DNA of 64,000 bases from Photobacterium marinum (GCF_000331515.1 NZ_AMZO01000004.1:1-64000); one strand, 5' to 3'; positions 21,931 through 31,762 are shown, numbered from the stretch's first letter. The notes: generated from the sequence alone by a model not told the origin. Made by a program: numbers and translations.

Positions 21931-23220
21931 TTAGTTTTGTTGTTCGCGGGCGATGGCTCGGTAGCCGATGTCATCACGATGGAACATGTCATCCCATGAA
22001 ATCTGGCTTGCCAGTGCATAGGCGCGTTGCTGTGCCTCAGAGACACTTTCACCCATCGCTGTGGCACAAAGCACTCGTCCGCCGTTTGTCACAATCTCAC
22101 CGTTGTTATTGGCCGTACCGGCGTGGAAAACCTTTTCGCCTTCATATTCTTGCTGTGGCAGGCCGGAAATCACATCACCTTTGTTGTATGACGCCGGGTA
22201 ACCGCCGGCAGCAAGGACAACACCGATAGAGGCGCGTGGATCCCACTTAGATTCAATGGTATTGAGTTTGCCGTCGATAGCAGCAAGGCACAGCTCAACC
22301 AGATCAGACTGCATGCGCAGCATGATTGGCTGGGTTTCCGGATCACCGAAGCGGCAGTTGTACTCAATGACTTTCGGTGTGCCGTCAGCCATGATCATCA
22401 GGCCGGCGTAGAGGAAACCGGTATAAGGGGCTCCTTCGGTTGCCATGCCATGCACCGTCGGGTAAATCACCTCTTCCATCACACGGTCGTGAATTTCCTG
22501 CGTAACCACAGGTGCCGGGGAGTAGGCACCCATACCGCCGGTGTTTGGCCCGGTATCACCGTTGCCCACACGCTTGTGATCCTGGCTGGTGGCCATCGGT
22601 AGGACATGCTCACCGTCGACCATGACGATGAAACTTGCTTCCTCACCATCGAGGAATTCTTCAATTACCACCCGGTGCCCGGCTTCGCCGAAGGCATTGC
22701 CGGCCAGCATGTCGCGTACAGCAGCTTCGGCTTCTTCCAGTGTCATGGCGACAATGACGCCTTTACCGGCTGCCAGGCCATCGGCCTTGACGACTATAGG
22801 GGCGCCTTTTTCACGCAGGTAGGACAGTGCTGGCTCGATTTCAGTGAAGTTCTGGTATTCTGCCGTCGGGATCTGATGACGGGCTAGAAAGTCTTTCGTG
22901 AAGGCTTTGGAGCCTTCCAGCTGGGCCGCTGCTTCTGTCGGGCCGAAAATTGGCAGTCCGGCAGCCTGGAAAGCGTCGACTACACCGATAACCAGCGGGG
23001 CTTCCGGGCCGACGATCGTCAGTTCAATCTGGTTAGTTCGGGCAAATTCAACCAGAGCCGGGATGTCTTCTACGCCAATAGCGACATTTTCGACTTTGGG
23101 CTCCAGGGCGCTGCCTGCGTTGCCCGGTGCGACAAAGACGGTTTCAACACGGGCAGACTGAGCGGCTTTCCATGCCAAGGCGTGCTCACGCCCACCATTA
23201 CCTATAATCAAAACTTTCAT
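21931..23220 (-). CDS. purD: Phosphoribosylamine-glycine ligase
   Basis: Catalyses the second step of purine synthesis, joining glycine to phosphoribosylamine with ATP. The 429 residues match E. coli PurD. It starts MKVLIIGNGGREHALAWK. ATP-grasp features include PIVVKADGLAAGKGVIVA, and the C-terminal half has YNCRFGDPETQP. It is the second gene of purHD. It follows purH after 210 bp that contain a terminator-like hairpin and other inverted repeats, so its expression relative to purH may be reduced. Confidence 0.98.
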   Translation of the reverse strand: MKVLIIGNGGREHALAWKAAQSARVETVFVAPGNAGSALEPKVENVAIGVEDIPALVEFARTNQIELTIVGPEAPLVIGVVDAFQAAGLPIFGPTEAAAQLEGSKAFTKDFLARHQIPTAEYQNFTEIEPALSYLREKGAPIVVKADGLAAGKGVIVAMTLEEAEAAVRDMLAGNAFGEAGHRVVIEEFLDGEEASFIVMVDGEHVLPMATSQDHKRVGNGDTGPNTGGMGAYSPAPVVTQEIHDRVMEEVIYPTVHGMATEGAPYTGFLYAGLMIMADGTPKVIEYNCRFGDPETQPIMLRMQSDLVELCLAAIDGKLNTIESKWDPRASIGVVLAAGGYPASYNKGDVISGLPQQEYEGEKVFHAGTANNNGEIVTNGGRVLCATAMGESVSEAQQRAYALASQISWDDMFHRDDIGYRAIAREQQN

Positions 23221-23424
23221 AATTTTACCTTTGATAGCTTCGCCATATGGCCAACTTCTGTGTCACGCATGCCCACTTATATCCATAAGCTCCGCGTGCG
23301 CTCCTTGAATTAAGCCATCTGGCTTTGCTCTAAAATTAAAATCTTTAAGCTGCGTTGTAGGGCTAAAGCTACAACAGTCCGTGTTCTTAAAATCAAATAA
23401 GGCCCAGGGTTTCCCCTGAGCCTG
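23221..23424 (-). repeat. purH-purD spacer with inverted repeats and partial terminator
   Basis: The 210-bp spacer holds no gene. On the minus strand the purH transcript first meets a GC-rich hairpin (arms 23401-23410 and 23414-23424, with one mismatch or bulge) followed by a T-rich stretch. Further on come GTTGTAG/CTACAAC arms within 23350-23375 and an AAGCC/GGCTT dyad at 23312-23325. The composition resembles an intergenic dispersed repeat, but only one copy is in the window. Confidence 0.5.
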
Positions 23425-23430
23425 TGTTGA

Positions 23431-25056
23431 TTAGTGGCGGAAGTGGCGCATGCCAGTGAAGACCATGGCCATACCATGTTCATCTGCAGCTGCAATGACT
23501 TCTTCATCGCGCATTGAGCCGCCAGGCTGGATCACACAGGTGATACCGGCTTCTGCTGCGGCATCGATACCGTCGCGGAACGGGAAGAAGGCGTCAGAGG
23601 CCATTACGCTGCCTGCAACTTCCAGTTTTTCGTCGGCTGCTTTGATCCCGGCGATTTTGGCGGAGTAGACCCGGCTCATCTGACCGGCACCGACACCAAT
23701 GGTCATGTCGTTTTTGGCGTAGACGATGGCATTGGATTTCACGTATTTGGCAACCTTCCAGCAGAACAGGGCATCGCGCAGCTCATCTTCGCTTGGCTGA
23801 CGCTTGGAGACGACTTTCAGCTCCTCGTGGCTGACCATACCCTGGTCGCGGTCCTGAACCAGCAAGCCGCCGTTAACACGTTTGAGATCAAAGCCGGTGG
23901 TTTTGTCAGACCATTCTCCGCATTCCAGTAGGCGGACGTTCTTTTTCGCTGCAACGGCGTCGGCAGCTTCGGCTGAGACTGTCGGGGCAATGATCACTTC
24001 GACAAACTGACGCTCAACAATAGCTTGGGCTGTTGCAGCATCCAGCTCACGGTTGAAGGCAATGATGCCGCCAAAAGCGGATGTCGGATCGGTCTGGTAA
24101 GCGCGGTTATAAGCTTCCAGAATATTGTCGCCCAGTGCCACGCCACACGGGTTGGCATGTTTAACAATCACACAGGCCGGCTGGTCGAATTCTTTCACGC
24201 ATTCCAGCGCAGCATCCGTGTCGGCGATGTTGTTGTAGGAAAGGGCCTTGCCCTGCAATTGGCGGGCTGTTGCCACAGAAGCTTCCTGTGGGTTGCTTTC
24301 AACGTAGAAGGCAGCAGCTTGATGGCTGTTTTCGCCATAGCGCATGTCCTGCTTCTTCTCGAACTGCTGATTGAAGGTGCGTGGGAACTTACTTTTAGTT
24401 TCAGGAGAAGGTTTATCAACTTCTTGCCCTTGTTTATAAAGAGCTGGGTCGCCGTAAGACGGCACCATGGTACCGAAGTAGTTGGCGATCATGCCGTCAT
24501 AGGCGGCGGTATGCTCAAAGGCGGCGATAGCAAGATCGAAGCGGGTAGCATGGGTCAGAGAGCCGCTATTGGCTTCCAGTTCGGCCAGAACACGGCCATA
24601 GTCATGGGCGTTTACCACAATAGTGACATCTTTGTGGTTTTTCGCCGCAGAACGAACCATAGTCGGGCCGCCGATATCGATATTTTCCACCGCATCTTCC
24701 AGTGTGCATCCAGCTTTAGCGACTGTCTGAGCAAACGGGTAGAGGTTAACGACCACCAAATCAATCGGGTTGATTCCATGCTCGGCCATGACGGTATCAT
24801 CCTGGCCGCGGCGACCTAATACACCGCCGTGTACTTTTGGGTGAAGGGTTTTGACCCGGCCATCCATCATTTCCGGAAAGCCAGTGTAATCCGATACTTC
24901 TGTTACTTTAATGCCTTGCTCGGCAAGCAGACGGGCAGTGCCGCCAGTAGAAAGGATGTCAACACCACGGTTGGCGAGGGCTTGTGCAAATTCAACAATA
25001 CCTGTTTTGTCTGATACGCTGATCAATGCACGGCGAATAGGACGAGCGTTTTCCAT
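23431..25056 (-). CDS. purH: Bifunctional AICAR transformylase / IMP cyclohydrolase
   Basis: Performs the last two steps of IMP synthesis: formylation of AICAR, then ring closure. The N-terminal cyclohydrolase domain carries [12 protein letters not shown] and STGGTARLL. The C-terminal transformylase domain carries KHANPCGVA and ends in MRHFRH as in E. coli. I start at ATG 25056 (541 residues), where AAGAG lies nine bases upstream and homology begins; ATGs at 25065 and 25095 are in frame. Transcription is from a PurR-type promoter at 25188-25223. Confidence 0.98.
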   Translation of the reverse strand: MENARPIRRALISVSDKTGIVEFAQALANRGVDILSTGGTARLLAEQGIKVTEVSDYTGFPEMMDGRVKTLHPKVHGGVLGRRGQDDTVMAEHGINPIDLVVVNLYPFAQTVAKAGCTLEDAVENIDIGGPTMVRSAAKNHKDVTIVVNAHDYGRVLAELEANSGSLTHATRFDLAIAAFEHTAAYDGMIANYFGTMVPSYGDPALYKQGQEVDKPSPETKSKFPRTFNQQFEKKQDMRYGENSHQAAAFYVESNPQEASVATARQLQGKALSYNNIADTDAALECVKEFDQPACVIVKHANPCGVALGDNILEAYNRAYQTDPTSAFGGIIAFNRELDAATAQAIVERQFVEVIIAPTVSAEAADAVAAKKNVRLLECGEWSDKTTGFDLKRVNGGLLVQDRDQGMVSHEELKVVSKRQPSEDELRDALFCWKVAKYVKSNAIVYAKNDMTIGVGAGQMSRVYSAKIAGIKAADEKLEVAGSVMASDAFFPFRDGIDAAAEAGITCVIQPGGSMRDEEVIAAADEHGMAMVFTGMRHFRH

Positions 25057-25084
25057 TGCTACCATCTCTTTTATACACGGGGGA

Positions 25085-25133
25085 ATATTTGCCAAAAACC
25101 ATGGTGGTATAGGCGCTGGCTTTTGGCAAATAT
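25085..25133 (-). other. Perfect long-arm hairpin in the purH leader
   Basis: Thirteen-base arms (25085-25097 and 25121-25133) are perfectly complementary, and three more pairs follow beyond a 1x1 mismatch. The hairpin lies in the purH 5' untranslated region, about 30 nt before the start codon, without a T-run. Confidence 0.7.
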
Positions 25134-25187
25134 ACTCAGCTAGAATCGGGGAGCCTGATAATGGTTACCGGTCATGTCAATGGCGGT

Positions 25188-25223
25188 ATTTTACATGAAT
25201 TTCGGTGTTGCGCAAACGTTTGC
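25188..25223 (-). promoter_or_regulatory. purHD promoter with PurR operator
   Basis: On the minus strand, TTGCGC (25210-25215) and TAAAAT (25188-25193) are 16 bp apart. The perfect palindrome GCAAACGTTTGC (25212-25223) is the core of the enterobacterial PurR box and overlaps the -35 element. This implies repression by PurR with hypoxanthine or guanine. Confidence 0.85.
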
Positions 25224-25285
25224 TTTTTTTGTTTTCGCGGCACTTATCTATGCAATTTGGCATTAAGTATAGAAAAGAGTCTGGT

Positions 25286-25702
25286 ATGTATCTGATAGGA
25301 CAGTTGGCAAAATTGTGTGATGTCAGCAGCGATACGTTACGGTTTTATGAGAAAAACGGGTTGTTGCGGCCAGCCGGTCGTAGCGAGAGTGGGTATCGCC
25401 TCTACAGCGAGGATGACAAGTCGCGGGTGAAATTTATCTTGCGGGCAAAAGCGATTGGCCTGAGCTTGGATGAAATACGGGAATTGCTGGATATTCGGCT
25501 GGAAGCCTGCCAGCACAGCTGTGCGGAGGTGAAGGCGATCACTCAGGCTAAGCTTGATGAAGTTGACCGTAAAATGGCAGAGCTGAAACGCATCCGCACC
25601 GCTTTGAAGAAGCTGAATGATGCCTGCTGTGGTCACGCTGACGATGATGCCAGCCATTGCTCGATCCTCGAAGCTCTGGCGGATGATGGCGAGGCGCACT
25701 AG
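25286..25702 (+). CDS. zntR: Zn(II)-responsive MerR-family regulator ZntR
   Basis: 138-residue MerR-family activator with an N-terminal winged helix (IGQLAKLCDVSSDTLRFYEK), a dimerisation coiled coil and a metal-binding C-terminus. Cysteines C75, C79, C114, C115 and C125 with H117/H124 closely match the two-zinc site of E. coli ZntR, including the NDACCG and CSILEAL blocks. It should activate a zinc exporter gene, which is not in this window. The start is ATG 25286, where homology begins and AAGAG precedes it. An inverted repeat after the gene probably terminates it. Confidence 0.9.
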   Translation: MYLIGQLAKLCDVSSDTLRFYEKNGLLRPAGRSESGYRLYSEDDKSRVKFILRAKAIGLSLDEIRELLDIRLEACQHSCAEVKAITQAKLDEVDRKMAELKRIRTALKKLNDACCGHADDDASHCSILEALADDGEAH

Positions 25703-25769
25703 TGCTTGGATGAAATGATTTGTTTTGATGGACCTGCGTTTTACTGAAAAGCCCTTGAGCGGGTTGATG

Positions 25770-25803
25770 GTACTTACCGGATAATATTTTATCCGGTAAG
25801 TAC
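25770..25803 (+). terminator. Perfect inverted repeat after zntR
   Basis: Fifteen-base arms (25770-25784 and 25789-25803) are perfectly complementary around TATT, followed by AGTTTTA. Most likely the terminator between convergent zntR and adhP, although the T-run is short. Confidence 0.65.
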
Positions 25804-25845
25804 AGTTTTATATCAGGCAAATTATTGCTCAGTTTGAAATATGGA

Positions 25846-26859
25846 TCAGGACATATCCATTACAATACGGCCGTTGATTTCCCCTTTTTCCATGTCAGCG
25901 AAGATGTCATTGATATCTTCAAGGTGTTTGACCTCGATGATGGCTTTGACTTTACCTTCGGCGGCAAACTGCAGGCATTCCTGAAGATCTTTGCGGGTAC
26001 CGACGATGGAGCCGATGATTTTTACCCCGTTGAGCACCGTATCGAAGATTGGAACCGGCATTTCATCCGGTGGCAGGCCAACCAGAACACAAGCCCCGCC
26101 GCGACGGACTGACTTATAGGCTTCTTCGAAAGCTGATTTGGATACCGCAGTACAAACTACGCCGTGTACACCGCCAACTAACGCCTGAACAGCTTCTGAC
26201 GGGCTCTGCTTCATAAAATCGATACAATGCGTCGCTCCGAGCTCTTTGGCCAGGGCGAGCTTTTCAGCGCCGGTATCAATGGCGATCACATTCATCCCCA
26301 TCGCAACCGCGTACTGAATTGCCAGGTGCCCCAGACCACCGGCTCCGATAATGGCTACCCATTGCCCTGGTTTTACGCCGGTGACTTTGAGTGCTTTATA
26401 GGTGGTAACACCGGCGCAGAATAGCGGTGCAGCGTCGATATAGCTGATGTTGTCGGGAATTTTAACTACATAGTCGCCATGAGCGAGGCAGAATTCTGCA
26501 TATCCGCCGTCGACGGAGTAACCGGCATTGTGCTGTTCCATGCACAAGGTTTCCTGACCGTCGAGACAGTAGTCACAGTGACCGCAGGCGCTATATAGCC
26601 AAGGCACACCGACTCGGTCTCCGAGAGACAAATGATGTATTTCACTGCCGACTGCGACAATCTCACCTACACCTTCATGACCGGGCACCAACGGCATTTT
26701 CGGCTTTACCGGCCAGTCACCATGGCAAGCATGCAGGTCGGTATGACAAACCCCGCATGCCTGGACTTTGACCAGTACATCATGGGCTTTTACTTCCGGT
26801 AACGGAACATCCTTGATAACCAAAGGGCCTTTGAATTCGTTAATAACAGCGGCTTTCAT
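25846..26859 (-). CDS. adhP: Zinc-dependent alcohol dehydrogenase AdhP
   Basis: Oxidises short-chain alcohols or reduces aldehydes with NAD. The 337 residues match E. coli AdhP (336). The catalytic zinc ligands C38, H61 and C148 are visible. The structural zinc cysteines C92, C95, C98 and C106 are all present, and the coenzyme motif GAGGLG is at 172-177. A good GGGAGAG site precedes the ATG. A perfect Fur-like palindrome lies about 50 bp upstream, suggesting iron-linked regulation not usual for this enzyme. Monocistronic. Confidence 0.95.
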   Translation of the reverse strand: MKAAVINEFKGPLVIKDVPLPEVKAHDVLVKVQACGVCHTDLHACHGDWPVKPKMPLVPGHEGVGEIVAVGSEIHHLSLGDRVGVPWLYSACGHCDYCLDGQETLCMEQHNAGYSVDGGYAEFCLAHGDYVVKIPDNISYIDAAPLFCAGVTTYKALKVTGVKPGQWVAIIGAGGLGHLAIQYAVAMGMNVIAIDTGAEKLALAKELGATHCIDFMKQSPSEAVQALVGGVHGVVCTAVSKSAFEEAYKSVRRGGACVLVGLPPDEMPVPIFDTVLNGVKIIGSIVGTRKDLQECLQFAAEGKVKAIIEVKHLEDINDIFADMEKGEINGRIVMDMS

Positions 26860-26906
26860 AATCTCTCCCTAAATGAAGGACCTGATGAATAATTCAATCA
26901 ACGTTA

Positions 26907-26923
26907 GTGATAATTATTATCAC
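26907..26923 (-). promoter_or_regulatory. Fur-box-like palindrome upstream of adhP
   Basis: GTGATAAT-T-ATTATCAC is a perfect palindrome. It contains the full 7-1-7 Fur motif TGATAAT-N-ATTATCA and sits 48-64 bp before the adhP start. Confidence 0.6.
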
Positions 26924-27131
26924 TCTGAGCTGTTTTAATGTGATGGCTTTCATATAACGATGGCCATTATGTTTCACTGCTATTGAGGTGGCTCGCAGTT
27001 CTTGATGAGAATTTTATGCCACTGGTGGGGAGCTGTTTTTCCAGGAAGAGAAAAAGTGGTGATGGGTGTTGGGGAAAGCACGTTAACTATGGTAGCTTCG
27101 AAGTATCAAGGAATTAGTGACAGGGAAAGCT

Positions 27132-27413
27132 ATGCTTAAAGTTAACGAGTATTTTGATGGTCAGGTTCAGTCTCTGGGTTTTGAAAGCCAGGGCGAGCGA
27201 GCCAGTGTCGGGGTAATGATGCCGGGGGAATACCGTTTCTCAACAGCTGCACCTGAGCGGATGACGGTAGTCAAAGGGGCGCTGACCGTGAAGTTGCCGG
27301 GTCATATCGACTGGGAAACTTATCATGCCGGAGACAGCTTTGAAGTACCGGGAGATGCTTCTTTCCATGTGGAAGTCAGCCAGACAACCGCGTACCTGTG
27401 TGATTATCTGTAA
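27132..27413 (+). CDS. ppnP: Pyrimidine/purine nucleoside phosphorylase PpnP
   Basis: Small cupin-fold phosphorylase that splits nucleosides to the base and ribose 1-phosphate with broad specificity. The 93 residues match E. coli PpnP/YaiE (94), with NEYFDGQVQSLGF, ASVGVMMPGEYRFSTA and the terminal YLCDYL. The start is ATG 27132 with AGGGA six bases upstream; an in-frame GTG at 27117 is less likely. It stands alone between adhP and fis. Confidence 0.93.
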   Translation: MLKVNEYFDGQVQSLGFESQGERASVGVMMPGEYRFSTAAPERMTVVKGALTVKLPGHIDWETYHAGDSFEVPGDASFHVEVSQTTAYLCDYL

Positions 27414-27451
27414 TCATGGCTAGGCCCTGAGACAGCACACAATAAACGCAA

Positions 27452-27480
27452 AAAAGCCTGCACCAGAGGTACAGGCTTTT
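27452..27480. terminator. Bidirectional terminator between ppnP and fis
   Basis: AAAAGCCTG (27452-27460) pairs with CAGGCTTTT (27472-27480) around an 11-nt loop. It serves both convergent genes. Confidence 0.88.
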
Positions 27481-27506
27481 CCAAGCAGGGTACTAAACCA
27501 GTTGGA

Positions 27507-27803
27507 TTAGTTCATGCCGTATTTTTTCAGTTTCTTGCGAAGCGTACCGCGGTTGATACCCATCATAGTTGCTGCGCGAGTCTGGTTACCACGAGTGTAC
27601 TGCATGATAGTGTCTAGTAGTGGTTGCTCAACTTCAGCAAGCACTAGCTCGTACAGATCATCGACTTCCTGACCGTTTAACTGAGCAAGGTAGTTTTTTA
27701 GTGACGCTTTTACAGAGTCACGTAGTGGCTTCTGTGTGATTTGGTCTTGTGAAGTTACAGTTGTCACTGTTAATGCTTCGGAAGTCAGATTTTGTTCGAA
27801 CAT
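27507..27803 (-). CDS. fis: Nucleoid-associated regulator Fis
   Basis: Growth-phase-dependent DNA-bending protein that activates rRNA promoters and shapes the nucleoid. The 98 residues match E. coli Fis. The C-terminal helix-turn-helix ([20 protein letters not shown]) is nearly identical to that of enterics. It lies 22 bp after dusB in the conserved dusB-fis operon. Confidence 0.98.
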   Translation of the reverse strand: MFEQNLTSEALTVTTVTSQDQITQKPLRDSVKASLKNYLAQLNGQEVDDLYELVLAEVEQPLLDTIMQYTRGNQTRAATMMGINRGTLRKKLKKYGMN

Positions 27804-27825
27804 ATTCTGTAAGCTCTTCTAGTAT

Positions 27826-28791
27826 TTATGCAACGTTTTCGAAGTAGCCTTGCAGCGCATCGAGTTGATGTTGTGCATCTTCGATTGCGTTGAAGGTCCG
27901 GCGAAAATCACCAGCAGGGGCATGTTCTTTCAAGTACCAAGACACGTGTTTACGTGCAATGCGCAACCCTAAGTACTCACCGTAGAAACGGTGAAGTTCC
28001 TGAACATGACCCAGCATAATGTCACCCACCTCATCCATAGAGGGTGCCGGCAGGTGTTCGCCAGTTGTTAAGTAATGGTGGATTTCACGGAAAATCCATG
28101 GTCGTCCCTGCGCAGGGCGGCCAATCATCAAAGCATCGGCACCGGTGTAATCCAGTACGAAGCGTGCCTTTTCCGGGGAGTCGATATCACCGTTAGCGAT
28201 CACTGGAATGGAAATCGCTTCTTTCGCTGCTTTGATGTAATCGTATTCTGCTTCGCCTTTGTACATGCAGGCTTTGGTGCGGCCGTGAAGGGCCAACGCC
28301 TGGATGCCGCATTGTTCGGCGAGCTTCGCAATGTCGACACAGTTTCGGTTTTCAATATCCCAGCCGGTACGCGTTTTCAGCGTCACAGGTACATCTACGG
28401 CATCGACGACAGAACGAAGAATTTCTTCGATCAGATGGGGATACTGCAGCAGGGCAGAACCTGCAAGGCGTTTGTTCACCTTTTTTGCAGGGCAACCCAT
28501 GTTGATATCGATGATTTGGGCACCGTTTTCAACACTGAATTGCGCAGCCTCAGCCATCAGTTTCGGATCTGAGCCGGCGATTTGAACCGAGCGGATACCC
28601 GATTCGCCTTCATGAACCATGCGGTTCTGGGATTTAGACGTTTTCCATAAATCTGGATTGGACGACATCATTTCGCTTACAGCCATACCTGCACCGAAAC
28701 GCAGGCAAAGTTCACGAAATGGCCGATCGGTCACACCCGCCATTGGCGCGACTATCAGCTGGTTTTTAAGTTGATAAGGACCGATTTTCAA
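27826..28791 (-). CDS. dusB: tRNA-dihydrouridine synthase B
   Basis: FMN-dependent enzyme that reduces specific tRNA uridines to dihydrouridine. Motifs are [23 protein letters not shown] (with the catalytic cysteine) and [15 protein letters not shown]. Homology with E. coli DusB starts at KIGPYQ. A TTG at 28791 with AGGA about eight bases upstream gives exactly 321 residues, the E. coli length, so I choose it. ATG at 28836 (with AGAAAGAG upstream) would add 15 residues. First gene of dusB-fis. Confidence 0.93.
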   Translation of the reverse strand: MKIGPYQLKNQLIVAPMAGVTDRPFRELCLRFGAGMAVSEMMSSNPDLWKTSKSQNRMVHEGESGIRSVQIAGSDPKLMAEAAQFSVENGAQIIDINMGCPAKKVNKRLAGSALLQYPHLIEEILRSVVDAVDVPVTLKTRTGWDIENRNCVDIAKLAEQCGIQALALHGRTKACMYKGEAEYDYIKAAKEAISIPVIANGDIDSPEKARFVLDYTGADALMIGRPAQGRPWIFREIHHYLTTGEHLPAPSMDEVGDIMLGHVQELHRFYGEYLGLRIARKHVSWYLKEHAPAGDFRRTFNAIEDAQHQLDALQGYFENVA

Positions 28792-28955
28792 ACGTCTGTT
28801 CCTGACTGTGCCAGTAAGGGCGCGCATTTTACGCATTTTTTCTCTTTCTGAAAAGGCCAATAATTGAGCATTTAGTTTTTCAATTGCAAAACTGTATGAT
28901 TTTCAAACTATTGGGTGTTTTTTGTTCAGAAAAATAGCGTCCTTCATTGTGCTTG

Positions 28956-29840
28956 TTATGCTTTGCGACCAGCAATTCGGCACCATTCTTCGCGTGCCAC
29001 AACAGGATCCAGGGTCAGCTCATCGCTGTAGTAAGACGATACGTCTTCCGCCTGTGTTTCCAGAACGCCGGAAATTGCCAGTTGGCCACCGTCTTTCACC
29101 AGGCTTTTGATCACTGGAGAAAGTTCGCGTAGCGGGCCTGCCAGGATGTTGGCAACAACCACGTCAGCCTGGATATCCTGAGGCTGATCTTGTGGCAGGA
29201 ACAGTTCCAGTTTGTCGGCAACGCCGTTACGTTCGGCATTGTCGCGGGAAGCCAGAATCGCTTGCGGGTCGATATCGATACCGATCACTTTCGCCGCACC
29301 TAGCTTGATAGCCGCAATGGCCAGGATGCCTGAGCCACAACCGAAGTCGATCACTGTCTTGCCAGTCAGATCCTGGCCGTCCAGCCATTCAAGGCACAGA
29401 GAGGTTGTCGGGTGAGTACCGGTACCGAATGCCAGGCCTGGATCCAGCAGGACGTTTACCGCATCCGGTTCCGGCGCTTCACGCCAGCTTGGACAGATCC
29501 ACAGGCGACGACCGAAACGCATCGGGTGGAAGTTTTCCATCCACTCGCGCTCCCAGTCTTTGTCTTCCAGCTGTTCGATCTTATAGGCGAAGTCGTCTGC
29601 GATCAGTGGGCTGTTCTTCAGCATCGAAAGGACGAAATCCATGTCGGCTTCAGCATCATATAAACCAACGACATCGGTATCACCCCACAGGCGGGTTTCA
29701 CCTGGCAGCGGCTCGAAAACCGGGGTGTCTTGTGCGTCCAGGAAAGTGACGGACAGAGCACCGGTTTCTTCCATCAGCATATCGCCAATTGCTTCGGCAT
29801 TGTCTGCTGTCGCGTTTAATTTTATTTGAATCCAAGGCAT
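28956..29840 (-). CDS. prmA: Ribosomal protein L11 methyltransferase
   Basis: Trimethylates L11 (made from rplK at the left of this window) using S-adenosylmethionine. 294 residues from the ATG at 29840 (MPWIQIKLN), where E. coli homology starts; an upstream in-frame start at 29891 would add 17 non-conserved residues. The SAM motif is [15 protein letters not shown] and the NPPY-like position reads [12 protein letters not shown]. It lies between panF, from which a terminator separates it, and dusB. Confidence 0.96.
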   Translation of the reverse strand: MPWIQIKLNATADNAEAIGDMLMEETGALSVTFLDAQDTPVFEPLPGETRLWGDTDVVGLYDAEADMDFVLSMLKNSPLIADDFAYKIEQLEDKDWEREWMENFHPMRFGRRLWICPSWREAPEPDAVNVLLDPGLAFGTGTHPTTSLCLEWLDGQDLTGKTVIDFGCGSGILAIAAIKLGAAKVIGIDIDPQAILASRDNAERNGVADKLELFLPQDQPQDIQADVVVANILAGPLRELSPVIKSLVKDGGQLAISGVLETQAEDVSSYYSDELTLDPVVAREEWCRIAGRKA

Positions 29841-29954
29841 GGTTAATTCGCTTATTGTTTGACTACGGATCAAGGAAGCGGAGTCTAGCATAAAATTTAG
29901 TCAGCCCGCATCAACTTCGTTGGTCTGGCGGGGCTATGCGGCGGGATGGCGGAG

Positions 29955-29985
29955 AAAAAAAGATAGCACCCGGAGGTGCTATCTT
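29955..29985 (-). terminator. panF terminator
   Basis: An eleven-base stem (29960-29970 with 29975-29985) with a T7 run on the minus strand ends the yhdT-panF transcript. Confidence 0.9.
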
Positions 29986-30003
29986 GTGGTGATTTGTTGT
30001 GAA

Positions 30004-31464
30004 TCAGAGCTGATGTTGCGGGCTTGGTGCGGCAACCGGTTTTAGCAGGCTACCCAGTACAAATGTGACAAAACTCAGGGCGAGAGTTGGCACGATAGCA
30101 TGCATACCACCAAGATCCGGCTTCACCACCGACAGGCCTGCATAGCACATCAGGCCGGTGACCATGGAAGCAAATGCGCCTGCTGCGGAGGCTTTCTTCC
30201 AGTACAGGCCAAGCACCAACGGCCACAGGAACACCGCCTGCATACCGCCGAAGGCCAGCAGGTTAAGCCAGATGATCATATCCGGCGGGTTAGTCGCGGC
30301 CACAAACACCAGGGCTGAGAAAATACCGGTAACCCACAGTGACAGTTTAGGCAGGCGGGATTCGGCTTCCGGCCCTTCGGCTGCTTTCGGGTTAATGTAG
30401 TTGAGGTACAGGTCCTTGAGCAGGGTGGCCGATGCTTGGATCAGCTGGGAGTCGATGGTTGACATAATTGCAGCCATCGGCCCTGCCAGGAACACTCCGG
30501 CAACCACCGGCGGCAGTACTGTCATCATCAGCGTCGGCATGATTTGGTCCGGGCTGGCGATATCCGGCACGATAGCGCGGCCAAGGGCGCCGGCCAGGTG
30601 CATACCCAGCATCAGGAAGGCCACCATGGCAGTACTGATCACCATGCCTTTGTGCAGCGATCCGCTGGACTTATAGGACATGCAGCGCACAGCGGCATGG
30701 GGCAGGCCGATCACACCGAAGCAGACCAGCACCCAGAAACTGAGCATAAACGGCTGGGACAGGAAGTTATTGGCTCCGAACGGTGTCACCAGCTCCGGGT
30801 TGATCTGGTGCAGCTCGGTAACCAATTCACCGATGCTGCCACCGGCATGGACTATCCCGACCAGCAGGGCGATGGTACCGATGATCATCATGATGCCCTG
30901 GATGGTATCTGTCATCACTACCGCGCGGAAACCGCCGATGGTGGTATACAGCCCGACAGTGACGGCAAACAGCATCAGGCCATGGCTGTAAGAGAGGCCA
31001 GTGACGGTTTGCAACAGGCGGGCACCGCCGACAAACTGCACTACCATGGTACCGAAGAATGCCAGCAACAGAGCCAGCGAAGCGAAGATCACCACCGCCC
31101 GGTTTTTATAGCGGGCATAAAGGATATCGTTGAGGGTCAGGGCATTGTGGCGGCGTGCCTCAATGGCAAATTTTTTGCCAAGTACACCCAGCGTCAACCA
31201 GGCTGCTGGCAGTTGGATCATCGCCAGCAGTACCCAGCCCAAGCCCATTTTATAGGCTGCACCCGGGCCGCCGATAAATGAGCTGGCACTGGCATAGGTC
31301 GCCGCCAGGGTCATGGCCAGGACAAAACCGCCCATACTGCGGTTGCCGACCAGGTATTCATTGAGAAACCCTTTGCCGGTATTGCGGTGACGGCGGGTGA
31401 AAAGGGCCAGGCCGAAAACTGCGGCCAGATACAGGATGAGGGGGATTAACAGTTGGCTATTCAT
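30004..31464 (-). CDS. panF: Sodium/pantothenate symporter
   Basis: Inner-membrane sodium:solute symporter (SSS/SLC5 family) importing pantothenate for coenzyme A. 486 residues against 483 in E. coli, with about thirteen hydrophobic segments and the family stretch GGFRAVVMTDTIQG. It overlaps the end of yhdT by 8 bp, as in the enterobacterial yhdT-panF pair, so the two are translationally coupled. Confidence 0.95.
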   Translation of the reverse strand: MNSQLLIPLILYLAAVFGLALFTRRHRNTGKGFLNEYLVGNRSMGGFVLAMTLAATYASASSFIGGPGAAYKMGLGWVLLAMIQLPAAWLTLGVLGKKFAIEARRHNALTLNDILYARYKNRAVVIFASLALLLAFFGTMVVQFVGGARLLQTVTGLSYSHGLMLFAVTVGLYTTIGGFRAVVMTDTIQGIMMIIGTIALLVGIVHAGGSIGELVTELHQINPELVTPFGANNFLSQPFMLSFWVLVCFGVIGLPHAAVRCMSYKSSGSLHKGMVISTAMVAFLMLGMHLAGALGRAIVPDIASPDQIMPTLMMTVLPPVVAGVFLAGPMAAIMSTIDSQLIQASATLLKDLYLNYINPKAAEGPEAESRLPKLSLWVTGIFSALVFVAATNPPDMIIWLNLLAFGGMQAVFLWPLVLGLYWKKASAAGAFASMVTGLMCYAGLSVVKPDLGGMHAIVPTLALSFVTFVLGSLLKPVAAPSPQHQL

Positions 31465-31738
31465 CAGTGGTGTCCTTGTCGACTTCCAGTGACATATCCT
31501 GGTAGATGTATTTCACCATCAGGGCGCAGAGCAGGGTAAAAATTACCGGGCCGATGATGCAGGCCATCAGGAACCAGAGCGGGAAGCCCCAGTACAGTTC
31601 CGGTAAGGCCTCGTGTACATTGATTGGTGCCAAGCCATAGGCTGAGCAGTACCACCAGACGAAATAGGCGAGTGCCAGGCCTATCGCCCATTTGGCTTCC
31701 TTATGAGCCTGACGATAACGCGCTGCGAGCGTCTTCAT
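31457..31738 (-). CDS. yhdT: DUF997 membrane protein YhdT
   Basis: 93-residue protein with two hydrophobic segments (about 18-38 and 53-75) and a conserved WYCSAYGLAP loop. It is always found next to panF, in the manner of the small subunits that accompany some SSS transporters, but its role is unproved. CTGGAG precedes the start by nine bases. Perfect ten-base inverted repeat arms lie upstream at 31763-31772 and 31798-31807. Confidence 0.9.
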   Translation of the reverse strand: MKTLAARYRQAHKEAKWAIGLALAYFVWWYCSAYGLAPINVHEALPELYWGFPLWFLMACIIGPVIFTLLCALMVKYIYQDMSLEVDKDTTDE

Positions 31739-31762
31739 GCCGAAGTCTCCAGTTGGTTGGGT

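Noticed and set aside
24025..24819. Long open frame antisense to purH
   Set aside because: It lies wholly within a fully conserved purH on the other strand, with no start signals; a coding shadow.
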